Positions 31,053-41,997 of a stretch of DNA of 64,000 nucleotides are shown one piece after another. Below the pieces are notes generated by a model. That model saw nothing but the letters and a program-made list of their open reading frames with translations, was not told the DNA's origin and ran no database searches. The DNA lies in the NCBI RefSeq assembly GCF_020511115.1, contig NZ_JAJAVH010000006.1, forward strand, positions 42,008-106,007. Reading direction: 5' to 3'. Within the stretch, counting starts at the first letter, position 1, and each line of letters begins with the position of its first letter. The stretch is from Luteimonas panaciterrae. Lineage in GTDB: Bacteria; Pseudomonadota; Gammaproteobacteria; Xanthomonadales; Xanthomonadaceae. The translations under genes and the position numbers were made by a program.

Positions 31053-31258
31053 TCTGTGTTCTCTCGGCTTGAGAACGGCAACGAATCAAAGAGGAGTCGG
31101 AGTGGAGTCAGGACGCGACCGCTTGCCCTTCCCTCGTATCCAAACTCCTCTTCAGTTCATTTCCGCTCTGTGGCTACGCGTGGAATGAAGCCGGGAAAAG
31201 GTAGTCGGGCGAACCTGCTTGCCTGACCTCTTTTCCTGCGGCTCACTCCCGCATTACG

Positions 31259-31343
31259 TGGTGCCCAAGGGGGGACTCGAACCCCCACGACCTAAGCCGC
31301 TACCACCTCAAGGTAGTGCGTCTACCAATTCCGCCACCTGGGC
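31259..31343 (-). tRNA. tRNA-Leu (GAG)
   Basis: 85-nt class II tRNA with encoded CCA. Acceptor stem GCCCAGG, D-arm GGCGGAATTGGTAGAC, anticodon stem-loop CTACC-TTGAGGT-GGTAG (anticodon GAG at 31307-31309), long variable arm, T-arm GGGGGTTCGAGTCCCCC. Placement downstream of secG is the same as leuU in E. coli. Confidence 0.97.
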
Positions 31344-31385
31344 AATTTTTTTCGCTCCGCGCGATACCTCGTACGGAACTTGTCT

Positions 31386-31415
31386 ATTGTAAAGGAACCG
31401 CTGAACTTTGTTCAG
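31386..31415 (-). promoter_or_regulatory. Possible tRNA-Leu promoter
   Basis: Minus strand: CTGAAC (31410-31415), 18 bases, TACAAT (31386-31391), about 43 bases upstream of the tRNA. The -35 half is part of a small CTGAAC/GTTCAG hairpin just beyond secG. Moderate match only. Confidence 0.4.
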
Positions 31416-31426
31416 GCCCTTCGCGA

Positions 31427-31888
31427 TTACTTCTTGTCCTGCGGAGCGGGCTGCGACGGCGCCTGCTGCTGGGACTGCGGCTGCGCATTGGCCGGCTGCG
31501 CGCCGGCTTGCGGCACCGGCGCGGATTGCGCGGGAACCTGCGACGGAGCGTTCTGCGCAGGCGCCGAAGGAATTTTGGGCGCGGTGTCGGGCGCCGGCGG
31601 GACGACCTGCCCCATCACGCCGAGGTCCTGCTGGCCCGGAGCAACGGGCCTGGCGCTGTGGGTGGCGCTCCACGCCATGTACAGCGTGATCGCGAAGAAC
31701 GCGATCGCCAGCCACTTGGTGGCCTTGGACAGGAAGTTGGACGAACCGCGCGCGCCGAAGACGGTCGCGGACGCGCCGCCGCCGAAGCCGGAACCGGCCT
31801 GCGCGCCGGCGCCACGCTGCATGAGGATCAGCGCGATCATCGCGATGGCGATGAGCACGAATATCACGTTGAGGATCAGCAACAACAT
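31427..31888 (-). CDS. secG: Preprotein translocase subunit SecG
   Basis: 153 residues. Two membrane helices (about 1-22 and 55-75) joined by the conserved cytoplasmic loop LMQRGAGAQAGSGFGGGASATVFGARGSSNFLSK, which contacts SecY/SecA. The C-terminal 75 residues are a Pro/Gln/Ala-rich low-complexity tail, longer than the E. coli tail and probably disordered in the periplasm. Follows tpiA after 22 bases. Confidence 0.95.
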   Translation of the reverse strand: MLLLILNVIFVLIAIAMIALILMQRGAGAQAGSGFGGGASATVFGARGSSNFLSKATKWLAIAFFAITLYMAWSATHSARPVAPGQQDLGVMGQVVPPAPDTAPKIPSAPAQNAPSQVPAQSAPVPQAGAQPANAQPQSQQQAPSQPAPQDKK

Positions 31889-31910
31889 CGAGTGGGACTC
31901 TCGTCAGAAT

Positions 31911-32663
31911 TCAGTTCGCGGCGGCCGAGACGATGGCCAGGAAATCGGCGGCCACCAGCGACGCACCGCCGATCAGCCCGCCGTCCACGTCCGGCTGAGC
32001 GAACAGCGCGGCGGCGTTCTCAGGCTTCACGCTCCCGCCGTACAGCAGCGGCAGCGAATCCGCGATTGTAGCATCGCGGGAAGCGGCCTCGCCACGGATG
32101 AAAGCGTGCATGGCCTGGGCCTGCTCCGGGCTGGCGGTGCGGCCGGTTCCGATCGCCCAGACCGGCTCGTAGGCCACCACGGCGCCGTCGAAGGCCTGGG
32201 CGCCGGCCAGTTCGAAGACCGGGGCGAGCTGGGCGGCGATCACCGCCTCGGTCTGGCCGGCTTCGCGCTGCTCCAGGGTCTCGCCGACGCACAGGATCGG
32301 GGTCAGGCCGGCGTGTTTGGCGGCCAGGAACTTCTGCGCGACCAATTCGTTGCTCTCCTGGTGGTACTGCCGGCGCTCGGAATGGCCGACCAGCCCGTAA
32401 CGGGCGCCGACATCCACCAGCATCCCCGCCGAGACCTCGCCGGTGTAGGCGCCCTTCTCGTTCTTGCTGACGTCCTGGGCACCGAAGGCCACGGCATGGC
32501 CCTGGAAATCGCGGATCAGCTCGCCGAGGTACGGCAACGGCGGCAGCAGCACCGCCTCCACACCCGCCACCGGCAGGCCGACCACCAGTTCTGCCACCAG
32601 TTGGGTGGCGAAATCGCGGCTACCGTGCAGCTTCCAGTTCCCGGCGACGATCCTGCGGCGCAT
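31911..32663 (-). CDS. tpiA: Triosephosphate isomerase
   Basis: 250 residues, the glycolytic interconversion of DHAP and glyceraldehyde 3-phosphate. N-terminal RRIVAGNWKLHGS with the active-site Asn and Lys, the electrophile His in LVGHSERRQ, and the catalytic Glu in VVAYEPVWAIGTGRTA. Phosphate loop LYGGSVKPENAA. Full length. Organised as tpiA-secG-tRNA-Leu, the common gammaproteobacterial order. Confidence 0.98.
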   Translation of the reverse strand: MRRRIVAGNWKLHGSRDFATQLVAELVVGLPVAGVEAVLLPPLPYLGELIRDFQGHAVAFGAQDVSKNEKGAYTGEVSAGMLVDVGARYGLVGHSERRQYHQESNELVAQKFLAAKHAGLTPILCVGETLEQREAGQTEAVIAAQLAPVFELAGAQAFDGAVVAYEPVWAIGTGRTASPEQAQAMHAFIRGEAASRDATIADSLPLLYGGSVKPENAAALFAQPDVDGGLIGGASLVAADFLAIVSAAAN

Positions 32664-32728
32664 CAGCGACTCCTGAACGTTGAAAGGAACAGAATAGCTG
32701 ATCCCCTCCCACGGCCCGGAACCAAACG

Positions 32729-33532
32729 ATGACGACAGCCCCCTCCGCCGGCTACGCCCTGATTACTGGCGCCTCCAGCGGTATCGGTGAAGCCATCGCC
32801 CGTGAATACGCGCGCCGGGGCGTGCCGTTGATCCTGACCGCGCGCCGCTTCGAGCGGCTGCAGACCCTGGCCGACGAGCTGCGCGCCCTGGTGCCGGTGG
32901 TGGTGATCGCCGCCGACCTCGCCGACCCGGCCACGCCACGCGCGCTGGTGGCGGAAATCCAGCAGCGCGAGCTGCCGGTGCGCATCCTGGTCAACAACGC
33001 CGGTTACGGTGTGCCGGGCCGCTACCTGAGCAAGGACTGGGCGACGCACGCGCATTTCCTGCAGGTAATGATCGGCGCGGTGTGCGAACTGACCTGGCGC
33101 CTGCTGCCATCGATCCGCGCACAGGGCGGCCGCATCCTCAACGTCGCCTCGTTCGCGGCGCTGGTGCCGTCGGCGGACGGGCAGACGCTCTATGCGCCGG
33201 TGAAGAGTTTCCTGGTCAAGTTCAGCGAGGCTTTGTCGCTGGAGAACGCCGACGCCGGCGTGCATGCCACGGCGCTCTGCCCCGGCTTCACTTGGTCCGA
33301 GTTCCACGACGTGACCGGCACGCGCGCGATGATGTCGAAGCTGCCGAAATGGATGTGGTTGAAATCGGAGGACGTGGCCCGCGCCGGCATCGATGCGGCC
33401 GAACGCGGGCAGGTCGTGGCGGTGCCGGGGCTGGTTTACAAGCTGATCCGCGGCCTGACCTGGCTGCTGCCCGATGGCCTGCTGCTCAAGCTGATGGCGC
33501 GCAATTCGCGCAAGATTCGCCCGATCGACTGA
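32729..33532 (+). CDS. Short-chain dehydrogenase/reductase
   Basis: 267 residues, classical SDR with an NAD(P)-binding Rossmann fold: ALITGASSGIGEAIAREYARR near the N-terminus, with Arg-rich ARRFERL after beta-2 suggesting NADPH preference, LVNNAGYG, and the catalytic Ser (NVASFAAL) and YAPVK (Tyr and Lys). The C-terminal part has a hydrophobic helix (KLIRGLTWLLPDGLLLKLMAR), suggesting membrane association. Divergent from tpiA. Substrate not predictable. Confidence 0.9.
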   Translation: MTTAPSAGYALITGASSGIGEAIAREYARRGVPLILTARRFERLQTLADELRALVPVVVIAADLADPATPRALVAEIQQRELPVRILVNNAGYGVPGRYLSKDWATHAHFLQVMIGAVCELTWRLLPSIRAQGGRILNVASFAALVPSADGQTLYAPVKSFLVKFSEALSLENADAGVHATALCPGFTWSEFHDVTGTRAMMSKLPKWMWLKSEDVARAGIDAAERGQVVAVPGLVYKLIRGLTWLLPDGLLLKLMARNSRKIRPID

Positions 33533-33608
33533 CCCATCGCGCTCACGCCGGCCGAACCTGGGACATGGCGCCCGCCACAGAACGGCATGCCCGTTCTATA
33601 GTGCGGAG

Positions 33609-34292
33609 ATGCTCGGACAACGCCCCCAACCGCAGCGCCGCCTGCCGATCCTGCCCTACCAGAAGCCGACGCTCGGCCGCGACTATTGGCTGCTGGACGA
33701 CGCCCTGCCCAATGCCGATGCGATCCGCGCCCGCTGCCTGGCCAAAACCGACTGGCACGAGGGCTACCCCTACAAGCCGGAAAGCTGGCCGGGACTGCGC
33801 TCGATTCCCTGCCTCGAGCCGGATGAACTGGCGGCCCTCGAGGCCTGGGTGAAACAGGCCACCGGCGCCAAGAAACTGACGGTGACCACCGCCGCGGACG
33901 GCACCCACCTCAACCACAATTGTGTGCAGGTGGTCGGCATCGACGAATGCCAGCCACGACCGCACACCGATTCACGCCACCTGTGCCGCTATGCCGCGGT
34001 GCTCTATCTCAACCCCAACGTGCCGGACAGCTGCGGCACCGGCTTCTACCGGCAGCGCATGCCCGGCGGCCAGCTCGGCGGCAACACGGTGATGGCGCCG
34101 CATCTGAATCTCGCCGACGCGCTGGGCTCGCGCTTCGTCGCGCCCGACTCGTTCGTCGAGGACATGCGCATCCCGCACCGCTACAACCGGCTGCTGCTGT
34201 ATCGCGCCAACCTGATCCACAGCGCCACCGGCTATTGGGGGCAGACGCTGCAGGAGAAGCGGATGGCGGCGGTGTTCTTCTGGATGACCTGA
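33609..34292 (+). CDS. 2OG-Fe(II) oxygenase-like protein (DUF6445-type)
   Basis: 227 residues with a jelly-roll oxygenase pattern: HTDSRHLCRYAAVLYLNP gives HxD, and RYNRLLLYRANLIHSATGYWG gives the distal His followed by a basic residue near EKRMAAVFFWM. I recall this layout in DUF6445 proteins, often next to natural-product or flavin halogenase genes, but that was not checked. A TATAGT -10-like hexamer ends six bases before the ATG, so the transcript could be leaderless. Substrate unknown. Confidence 0.7.
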   Translation: MLGQRPQPQRRLPILPYQKPTLGRDYWLLDDALPNADAIRARCLAKTDWHEGYPYKPESWPGLRSIPCLEPDELAALEAWVKQATGAKKLTVTTAADGTHLNHNCVQVVGIDECQPRPHTDSRHLCRYAAVLYLNPNVPDSCGTGFYRQRMPGGQLGGNTVMAPHLNLADALGSRFVAPDSFVEDMRIPHRYNRLLLYRANLIHSATGYWGQTLQEKRMAAVFFWMT

Positions 34293-34309
34293 GGCAACCC
34301 AGGACATGA

Positions 34310-34333
34310 CCCTCCCCCGCTTGCGGGAGAGGG
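34310..34333. terminator. Bidirectional terminator-like inverted repeat
   Basis: 11-bp stem with one mismatch (34310-34320 with 34323-34333), a CCCTCCCCCGC-type repeat also seen in a relative at 47565. It sits exactly between convergent genes ending at 34292 and 34343. No long U-run. Confidence 0.5.
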
Positions 34334-34342
34334 AGTGGCATC

Positions 34343-34720
34343 CTACTTCCTGCGCGGCAGGTCCGGCCCCTGATGCAGGCTCAGCAGATTGCGGTCGGGA
34401 TCGACGAAATCCAGCGACAGCCCGCCATCCGGCGATTCGCCGACCGGCACCACGATCTCGACGCCGCGGCCGGCCAGCGCCTCGGCGTAATCGTCGATGC
34501 CGCCATCGAGACTGAACACGACCACCGGCGATTCTCCCGCCTTGGCCGCGTGCACGATGAACACCAGCACCAGTTCGCCGACCTGCGCCATCGCGAACGC
34601 GCCGTCGTGGCCATCGACGAGATTGACCGGCAGACCGAGCGTATCGCGATAGAAATCGACCGAACGGGAAAGATCGGTGACGAAGAAAACGATGGCGCCT
34701 ACCTTGCAGTTGGACAGCAT
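34343..34720 (-). CDS. VOC/glyoxalase-family protein
   Basis: 125 residues, two beta-alpha-beta-beta-beta units of the vicinal oxygen chelate fold: VGAIVFFVTDLSRSVDFYRDTLGLPV and the C-terminal SLDFVDPDRNLLSLHQ with a metal-type Glu/Gln region. The ATG at 34720 has a perfect AGGAGG site. Follows an ECF sigma factor gene by 28 bases, so it may be a member of its operon. Activity (lyase, isomerase or resistance protein) cannot be told. Confidence 0.85.
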   Translation of the reverse strand: MLSNCKVGAIVFFVTDLSRSVDFYRDTLGLPVNLVDGHDGAFAMAQVGELVLVFIVHAAKAGESPVVVFSLDGGIDDYAEALAGRGVEIVVPVGESPDGGLSLDFVDPDRNLLSLHQGPDLPRRK

Positions 34721-34748
34721 GGGAACTCCTCCTGTTGTGTGGTTCCGC

Positions 34749-35390
34749 CTATCCGTTGCCGCTGGCATCCGAAGTGTGAGCACGGGTGCGGATCACCAGC
34801 AGATGACCGTCGCCGTCGTGGGTGCCCAGCCCCTCGCCGCCAGACATCGCGGCCCGCAACGCGCGGCGCACCAGCCCGAACTGCAGATCGGCGCTACGCG
34901 CGGGATCGCGCACGTAGGCGAGCGCGAGGCTTTCGCTCCGCTCCGCCGGCCGCAATCCGGCCAGCGCCTTGCGGATGCCGGTCAATCGCTGCCGGAACGC
35001 GGCGGGGCTAATGCCGAGGAGCCAGCGGATCTCCTCCGCCGACAGGCCGTGCAATGCAAGGACCGCCACCTTGCGGCTCGCGGGAGGCAGGCGTCGCAAC
35101 CAATCGGGCGCGGGTGGCGGCGCATCATGATCGGCCGCTTCCGAAACACACTCTTCGACCATCGCTTCCCGGGCGATGGCATCGAGGCTCTCACGGCGGC
35201 GGCGCCGTACCGCCGAGCGCGCCTGCAACGCCGCCTGATTGCGCAGCACCCCACTCAGCCAAGGCAGATCGGAGCGACCGGCCTGCAGCGCGGCGAGCAG
35301 GGTTTCCTGGACAAGGTCGTCGGCGTCCGCCGGACGCTTCGCTAGCCGGCGGGCCTGCGCGTACAGCTGATCGCAAGTAGCCCGATCCAT
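34749..35390 (-). CDS. ECF-type RNA polymerase sigma factor
   Basis: 213 residues. Region 2: CDQLYAQARRLAKRPADADDLVQETLLAALQ with the DDLVQET motif. Region 4: LRRLPPASRKVAVLALHGLSAEEIRWLLGISPAAFRQRLTGIRKAL, a helix-turn-helix. The region 2 part is shorter than usual, and a C-terminal tail of about 60 residues follows region 4. No zinc anti-sigma gene is adjacent; the next gene is a small membrane protein that could be a regulator (inference). Start at the ATG at 35390. Confidence 0.85.
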   Translation of the reverse strand: MDRATCDQLYAQARRLAKRPADADDLVQETLLAALQAGRSDLPWLSGVLRNQAALQARSAVRRRRRESLDAIAREAMVEECVSEAADHDAPPPAPDWLRRLPPASRKVAVLALHGLSAEEIRWLLGISPAAFRQRLTGIRKALAGLRPAERSESLALAYVRDPARSADLQFGLVRRALRAAMSGGEGLGTHDGDGHLLVIRTRAHTSDASGNG

Positions 35391-35403
35391 AGGCGCCGTC
35401 GCA

Positions 35404-35694
35404 TCATCCGACCATCAGCACGGCGGCGATGCACAGCGCCACCGCGGACACGCCCCGATACCACCACCGGCCCCTGGCGCGCTTGAACATCGTCAAGCCG
35501 GCGATCGCCAGCGTCAGCGCGAGCAGGAGGATGAGTCCGAAAAAAAACAGTGCGATCGGCCCGGCGACATCGCCGATCCGCATGCCATCCACCAGCATGA
35601 CGGCGGCATAGCCGACCAGTGCGACCGCCGCCAGCAGTTCGAGCGTCGCGAGCAGGCGCTCCCCGATCGGCGACACGTCGCGCGCGGTGCTCAC
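35404..35694 (-). CDS. Small membrane protein
   Basis: 96 residues, three hydrophobic segments (about 18-38, 46-68, 78-95), hence an integral inner-membrane protein. GTG start. Located 13 bases upstream of the ECF sigma gene and seven bases downstream of the oxygenase gene on the same strand, so cotranscription is likely. No recognisable family. Confidence 0.6.
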   Translation of the reverse strand: MSTARDVSPIGERLLATLELLAAVALVGYAAVMLVDGMRIGDVAGPIALFFFGLILLLALTLAIAGLTMFKRARGRWWYRGVSAVALCIAAVLMVG

Positions 35695-35701
35695 CGGCGC
35701 C

Positions 35702-36673
35702 TTATTTCAGCTTGATCTCGCGCAGCCGCTCTTCCAGATACCCCTGCGCCGTGATCGCCTCGGGATAACGCTTGGGATTATCCGGCGTGATCGTGGACGG
35801 CAGCACGTCGATCAGGAAGTCGGGATTCGGATGCAGGAAGAACGGCACCGAATAACGCGGCTTGCGCGCCTGCTCGCCCGGCGGATTGACCACGCGGTGC
35901 GTGGTGGACGGATACACGTGATTGGTCAGGCGCTGCAGCATGTCGCCGATGTTGACGACAATGGTGTCGGAGTCCGAGGTGAACGGTACCCACTCGCCCT
36001 TCTTCGACAGCACTTCCAGACCGGCGGCGCTGGCGCCGACCAGCAGCGTGATCAGGTTGATGTCCTCGTGCGCGCCGGCGCGCACGTTGGGGATGTCGTC
36101 GGCGGTGATCGGCGGATAGTGGATCGGGCGCAGGATCGAATTGCCGAAGTCGGTCTTGTCGGCGAAGTAGTTCTCCGGCAGGCCGATGTGCAGCGCCAGC
36201 GCGCGCAGCACCTGCGAGCCGAGCTCGTCGAGCGCGTTGTAGAGCGCGTAGCCCTTTTCGTGGAAGCCTTCGACTTCCTCAGGCCACAGATTCGGCGCCA
36301 TCACGTCGCGGTACTTGGAGTTGTCGGGAATCTCGCGGCCGATGTGCCAGAACTCCTTCAGGTCGGAGTACTTGGCGCCCTTCGCGGTCTCCACGCCGAA
36401 CGGCGTGTAGCCGCGCGCGCCGCCGCCGCCGGGGACGTGATACTGCTTCTTGGTCTCCTCCGGCAGCGCGAAGAAGCGCTTGAACACGTCGTAGGAATCG
36501 TCGATCAGCGACTGCGGAATGCCGTGGTTGCGGATGCCCGCGAAACCCCATTCGCGATAGGCGGCGCCGAGTTCGTCTACGAAGGCCTGACGATCCTCGG
36601 GGCTGGTCGGATGAGTGAAGCGGCGGATGTCGAGTGTGGGGATTTGGGAAGCAGTGGTCTGGCTGGTGCTCAT
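35702..36673 (-). CDS. Isopenicillin N synthase-family Fe(II)/2OG oxygenase
   Basis: 323 residues. N-terminal DIOX_N region (IPTLDIRRF... FVDELGAAYREWGFAGIRNHGIPQSLIDDSYDVF) and a C-terminal 2OG-FeII_Oxy domain with HEDINLITLLVGA (HxD), THRVVNP (distal His, then Arg) and PRYSVPFFLHPNPD. Resembles the bacterial isopenicillin N synthase/ethylene-forming enzyme-like group, mostly of unknown substrate. An in-frame TTG at 36697 is possible; the ATG at 36673 is preferred. Downstream of glmM on the same strand by 54 bases. Confidence 0.9.
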   Translation of the reverse strand: MSTSQTTASQIPTLDIRRFTHPTSPEDRQAFVDELGAAYREWGFAGIRNHGIPQSLIDDSYDVFKRFFALPEETKKQYHVPGGGGARGYTPFGVETAKGAKYSDLKEFWHIGREIPDNSKYRDVMAPNLWPEEVEGFHEKGYALYNALDELGSQVLRALALHIGLPENYFADKTDFGNSILRPIHYPPITADDIPNVRAGAHEDINLITLLVGASAAGLEVLSKKGEWVPFTSDSDTIVVNIGDMLQRLTNHVYPSTTHRVVNPPGEQARKPRYSVPFFLHPNPDFLIDVLPSTITPDNPKRYPEAITAQGYLEERLREIKLK

Positions 36674-36727
36674 CTGATGTGTCTCTGTCCTTGGCAACCC
36701 CGGCGCCCGTGCGTCGGGGCGAAATAC

Positions 36728-38101
36728 TCAGGCGGCTGCCGCGCGCACGGCGTCGGCCAACCGATCCAGCGTAGTCTGCACCAACTCCGCGTCGTCCGCC
36801 TCCACCGTCACGCGCACGACCGGCTCGGTGCCGGAAGGCCGCAGGAAGGCGCGCCCCCTGCCCTCCACCGCCCGCTGCGCGTCCGCCAGCGCCGCTTTCA
36901 CGCTGTCCGCCTCGGTCGGCTTGGCACCGCCGCCGTAGCGCACGTTGATCGTCTTCTGCGGCACCTTGCGCAGCCCGCGCAGCGCTTCCTGCAGGCTGAT
37001 GCCGCGGCGATGCAGCACTTCCAGCACCTGCAACGCGCTGATGATGCCGTCACCGGTGGTGGCACGGTCCAGGCACAGCAGGTGCCCGGACGCCTCGCCA
37101 CCGAGGATGCCGCCATGTTCGAGCAGCGCCTGGTGCACGTAGCGGTCGCCGACCTTGGCGCGGATGAAGCCGATGCCGGCATCGGCGAGCGCGCGCTCGA
37201 GTCCGTAGTTGGTCATCAGCGTGCCGACTACCGGCCCATGCAGGCGGCCGCTTTCCTTCCAGTCGGACGCGAGCAGGAACAGCAGATCGTCGCCGTCGCG
37301 CAGCACGCCGTCGCTGTCGACGAACAGGACACGGTCGCCGTCGCCGTCGAAGGCGATGCCGAGATCGGCGCCGGTCTCGCGCACGCGCGCGGCCAGGCCT
37401 TCCGGATGCGTGGAACCGACGCCGTCGTTGATGTTCAGGCCGGAAGGATCCACGCCGATCGTATCGACACGGGCGCCCATCTCGCGCAGCACCAGCGGCC
37501 CGATCTGATAGGTGGCGCCGTGCGCGCAGTCGAGCACGATGCGCATGCCGTCCAGCTCGAAATGACGCGAGACCGAACTCTTGCAGGCTTCCACATAGCG
37601 GCCGACCGCATCGCGGGTGCGGATCGCCTTGCCGAGCTGTTCCGAGGTCACCGTGCTGAACGGATTCTCCAGCGCCGCCTCGATCGCCAGTTCCGTGGCG
37701 TCGTCGAGCTTCTCGCCTTCGGCGGAAAAGAACTTGATGCCGTTGTCGTAATGCGGATTGTGCGAAGCGGAAATCACGATGCCGCCATCGGCGCGCAGCG
37801 AGCGCGTCAGATGGGCCACGGCGGGCGTGGGCATCGGTCCCATCAACTGCACGTCGACGCCCGCGGCAACCAGCCCGGCCTCCAGCGCCGCCTCGAACAT
37901 GTAGTTGGAAATGCGTGTGTCCTTGCCGATGATCACCTGCGGACGGCGCCACTCGCCGCCACGCTTCTCGCCGGCCTGCCGCATCGCCGCGCGCAACGTG
38001 TGACCGTAGGCATTGCCCAGGCGCAGCACGAAATCAGCCGAGATCGGGCCTTCGCCGACACGGCCGCGGATGCCGTCGGTTCCAAAATATTGTCTGCTCA
38101 T
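36728..38101 (-). CDS. glmM: Phosphoglucosamine mutase
   Basis: 457 residues; makes glucosamine 1-phosphate for UDP-GlcNAc. [15 protein letters not shown] start, phosphoserine loop [17 protein letters not shown] (the activated Ser), metal loop [13 protein letters not shown], and the C-terminal phosphate-binding [11 protein letters not shown]. Full length. Starts four bases after the accD stop, so it is in the accD operon. Confidence 0.97.
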   Translation of the reverse strand: MSRQYFGTDGIRGRVGEGPISADFVLRLGNAYGHTLRAAMRQAGEKRGGEWRRPQVIIGKDTRISNYMFEAALEAGLVAAGVDVQLMGPMPTPAVAHLTRSLRADGGIVISASHNPHYDNGIKFFSAEGEKLDDATELAIEAALENPFSTVTSEQLGKAIRTRDAVGRYVEACKSSVSRHFELDGMRIVLDCAHGATYQIGPLVLREMGARVDTIGVDPSGLNINDGVGSTHPEGLAARVRETGADLGIAFDGDGDRVLFVDSDGVLRDGDDLLFLLASDWKESGRLHGPVVGTLMTNYGLERALADAGIGFIRAKVGDRYVHQALLEHGGILGGEASGHLLCLDRATTGDGIISALQVLEVLHRRGISLQEALRGLRKVPQKTINVRYGGGAKPTEADSVKAALADAQRAVEGRGRAFLRPSGTEPVVRVTVEADDAELVQTTLDRLADAVRAAAA

Positions 38102-38105
38102 ACAC

Positions 38106-38999
<894 letters not shown>

Positions 39000-39219
39000 G
39001 CGTTCGGAGTAGCCTCATAGCGGCCGGGCCGCGTTCAGGGGAGAAGTTTAACGCACGCACGCTATCAGGCTGATGAGGAACGCACACCTGTGCATTCCTG
39101 AAGTCGCTGGCCTGGCGCCGCTCGTTGCCTGACGAATCAAATGCTTGCGGACCTGATTCGCCGGCATTGCCATCCCCTGCCGTACTGTGGAATGTCGCTC
39201 GCGGCCGCTATACGGCCGT

Positions 39220-40029
39220 TCAAAACGTGCGATCCAGCGCCTCCCGCAGCGGCGCGAGGAAGGCCGTGGCCCTGGCGACCGCGTCACCGACGTCCCTGGC
39301 ATCCGCGAGCGACGCGACCAGCGCGCTGCCGACCACGACGCCATCGGCATCGACCGCCATCGCCGCGGCGCTGGCGGCATCCTTGATACCGAAGCCGGCG
39401 ACGACCGGCGCGCTGCTGGCGGCGCGGATCGCGCGCAGGCGTTCGGAGGCGGCGGCGGTGTCGAGACGTTCCGAGGCGCCGGTCACACCCGCGAAGCTGA
39501 CGTAGTACAGATAGCCCTGCGCATGCCCGCACAGCCATGACAGCCGCGCCTCGCTCGTGGTCGGCGATGCCAGCAGGACGAGGGCGATGCCGTGCGCGGT
39601 GAAGGCATCGCGGAACGGCGCGGCTTCTTCCGGTGGCAGATCCACCAGCAGGACGCCGTCGACGCCGGCCTGCGCGGCATCGGCGGCGAAGCGTTCGGCG
39701 CCGCGAATCTCGATGGGGTTCAGGTATCCCATCAGTACCACCGGCGTGTCGGCATCGCGCTCGCGGAACGCGCGCACGCTCTCGAGCACGAACGCGAGCC
39801 CCGCCCCGCGCGCCAGCGCGCGCTCGGAACTGCGCTGGATGGTGGGGCCGTCGGCCATCGGATCGGAGAACGGCACGCCGAGTTCGATCACGTCGGCGCC
39901 TGCTTCGACCAGTGCGTGCATCACCGGCACGGTGGCTTCGAGCGAAGGATCGCCCGCGGTGATGAAAGGCACCAGGCCCTTCCGGCTCTCCTGCTTCAGC
40001 TTGGCGAAACGAGCGTCGATGCGGTTCAT
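39220..40029 (-). CDS. trpA: Tryptophan synthase alpha subunit
   Basis: 269 residues; cleaves indole-3-glycerol phosphate and passes indole to TrpB. Catalytic Glu and Asp in DVIELGVPFSDPMADGPTIQ. The phosphate-binding Gly region is GFGIKDAASAAAM, and SFAGVTGASERLD is loop 6. Separated from trpB by a NIPSNAP gene rather than adjoining it. 220 bases without a gene separate it from accD. Confidence 0.97.
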   Translation of the reverse strand: MNRIDARFAKLKQESRKGLVPFITAGDPSLEATVPVMHALVEAGADVIELGVPFSDPMADGPTIQRSSERALARGAGLAFVLESVRAFRERDADTPVVLMGYLNPIEIRGAERFAADAAQAGVDGVLLVDLPPEEAAPFRDAFTAHGIALVLLASPTTSEARLSWLCGHAQGYLYYVSFAGVTGASERLDTAAASERLRAIRAASSAPVVAGFGIKDAASAAAMAVDADGVVVGSALVASLADARDVGDAVARATAFLAPLREALDRTF

Positions 40030-40090
40030 GCGTTATGGAAGCCTTTTTTGAGAACTGTCCGCTTGAGTGGGGACAGGAAGTCCGTGACGT

Positions 40091-40396
40091 CTATTCGAAT
40101 ACCGGACGGAAGAAGCTACGTTCGTAGCTGAGAAAACACCGAGTCTCTTCCGCATACCGGAATGCCGCCTTGCACTCGGGATCCTCGAACGATTTCGTTC
40201 TGTATTCCTCATAAGAGGCAAGCGAGGGAAACGAGAAAAGCGCGAGCGCGATGTTGTTCGCGCCTTCCGACGGCAGGAAATACCCATGATGCTTGCCGCC
40301 GAACTTCTCGACGAGCGGAATCCACATCTTTCCGTACCGCTCGAACTCGCTGAGCTTCGCCGGATCGAGAACGTAGCGAATATGGCAGGTGATCAT
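40091..40396 (-). CDS. NIPSNAP-family protein
   Basis: 101 residues, a dimeric alpha+beta barrel-type small protein: MITCHIRYVLDPAKLSEFERYGKMWIPLVEKFGG opening and SFEDPECKAAFRYAEETRCFLSYERSFF end are typical. Family members bind or transform small molecules, but no activity can be assigned. An unusual position between trpB and trpA, on the same strand and within a likely operon, 24 bases after trpB. A longer start at 40414 is possible. Confidence 0.8.
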   Translation of the reverse strand: MITCHIRYVLDPAKLSEFERYGKMWIPLVEKFGGKHHGYFLPSEGANNIALALFSFPSLASYEEYRTKSFEDPECKAAFRYAEETRCFLSYERSFFRPVFE

Positions 40397-40420
40397 GTCT
40401 GGGATGCGCCGCAAGGATGA

Positions 40421-41677
<1,257 letters not shown>

Positions 41678-41997
41678 GATGTTCTCCGGAACCGGTGCGC
41701 CGCGGCCACGGCGGACATGATGGGGCCAGACAGGCTGCGGGAGGTTTTACGGTGATCGGCTAATCGGCTGAAAGGCCGATGCCGAGCGCGGTACGTCGAG
41801 GCGACGCGGCGGTTATCGAACGGCCGCCGCGGGCACGCGGCGCCAGCGTCGCAAGGAGCGACCGAAGGGCGATGGCGGGCGGTTCGAGGATTTCATGGCG
41901 TGGGCATAGCCTACACAATCCCGGGCGTTTTCGTCTTGACACGCCGCCGTCGTCATTTATCCGAACTCAATTGCCGGAAATCGTCGGTTGTCGGGGA
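41678..41997 (-). other. Gene-free region upstream of trpB
   Basis: 320 bases between trpF and trpB. On the minus strand it holds a possible 27-codon reading frame (41896 down to 41813) with one Trp codon, followed by an ATCGGC/GCCGAT hairpin with a second GCCGAT copy. No U-tract follows, so a trp attenuator is not supported. It likely contains the trpB promoter, but no clear consensus is seen. Confidence 0.4.

Noticed and set aside
41813..41896. 27-codon reading frame and hairpins upstream of trpB as a trp attenuator
   Set aside because: Only one Trp codon among many Arg codons, no U-tract after the hairpins, and no clear alternative folding.
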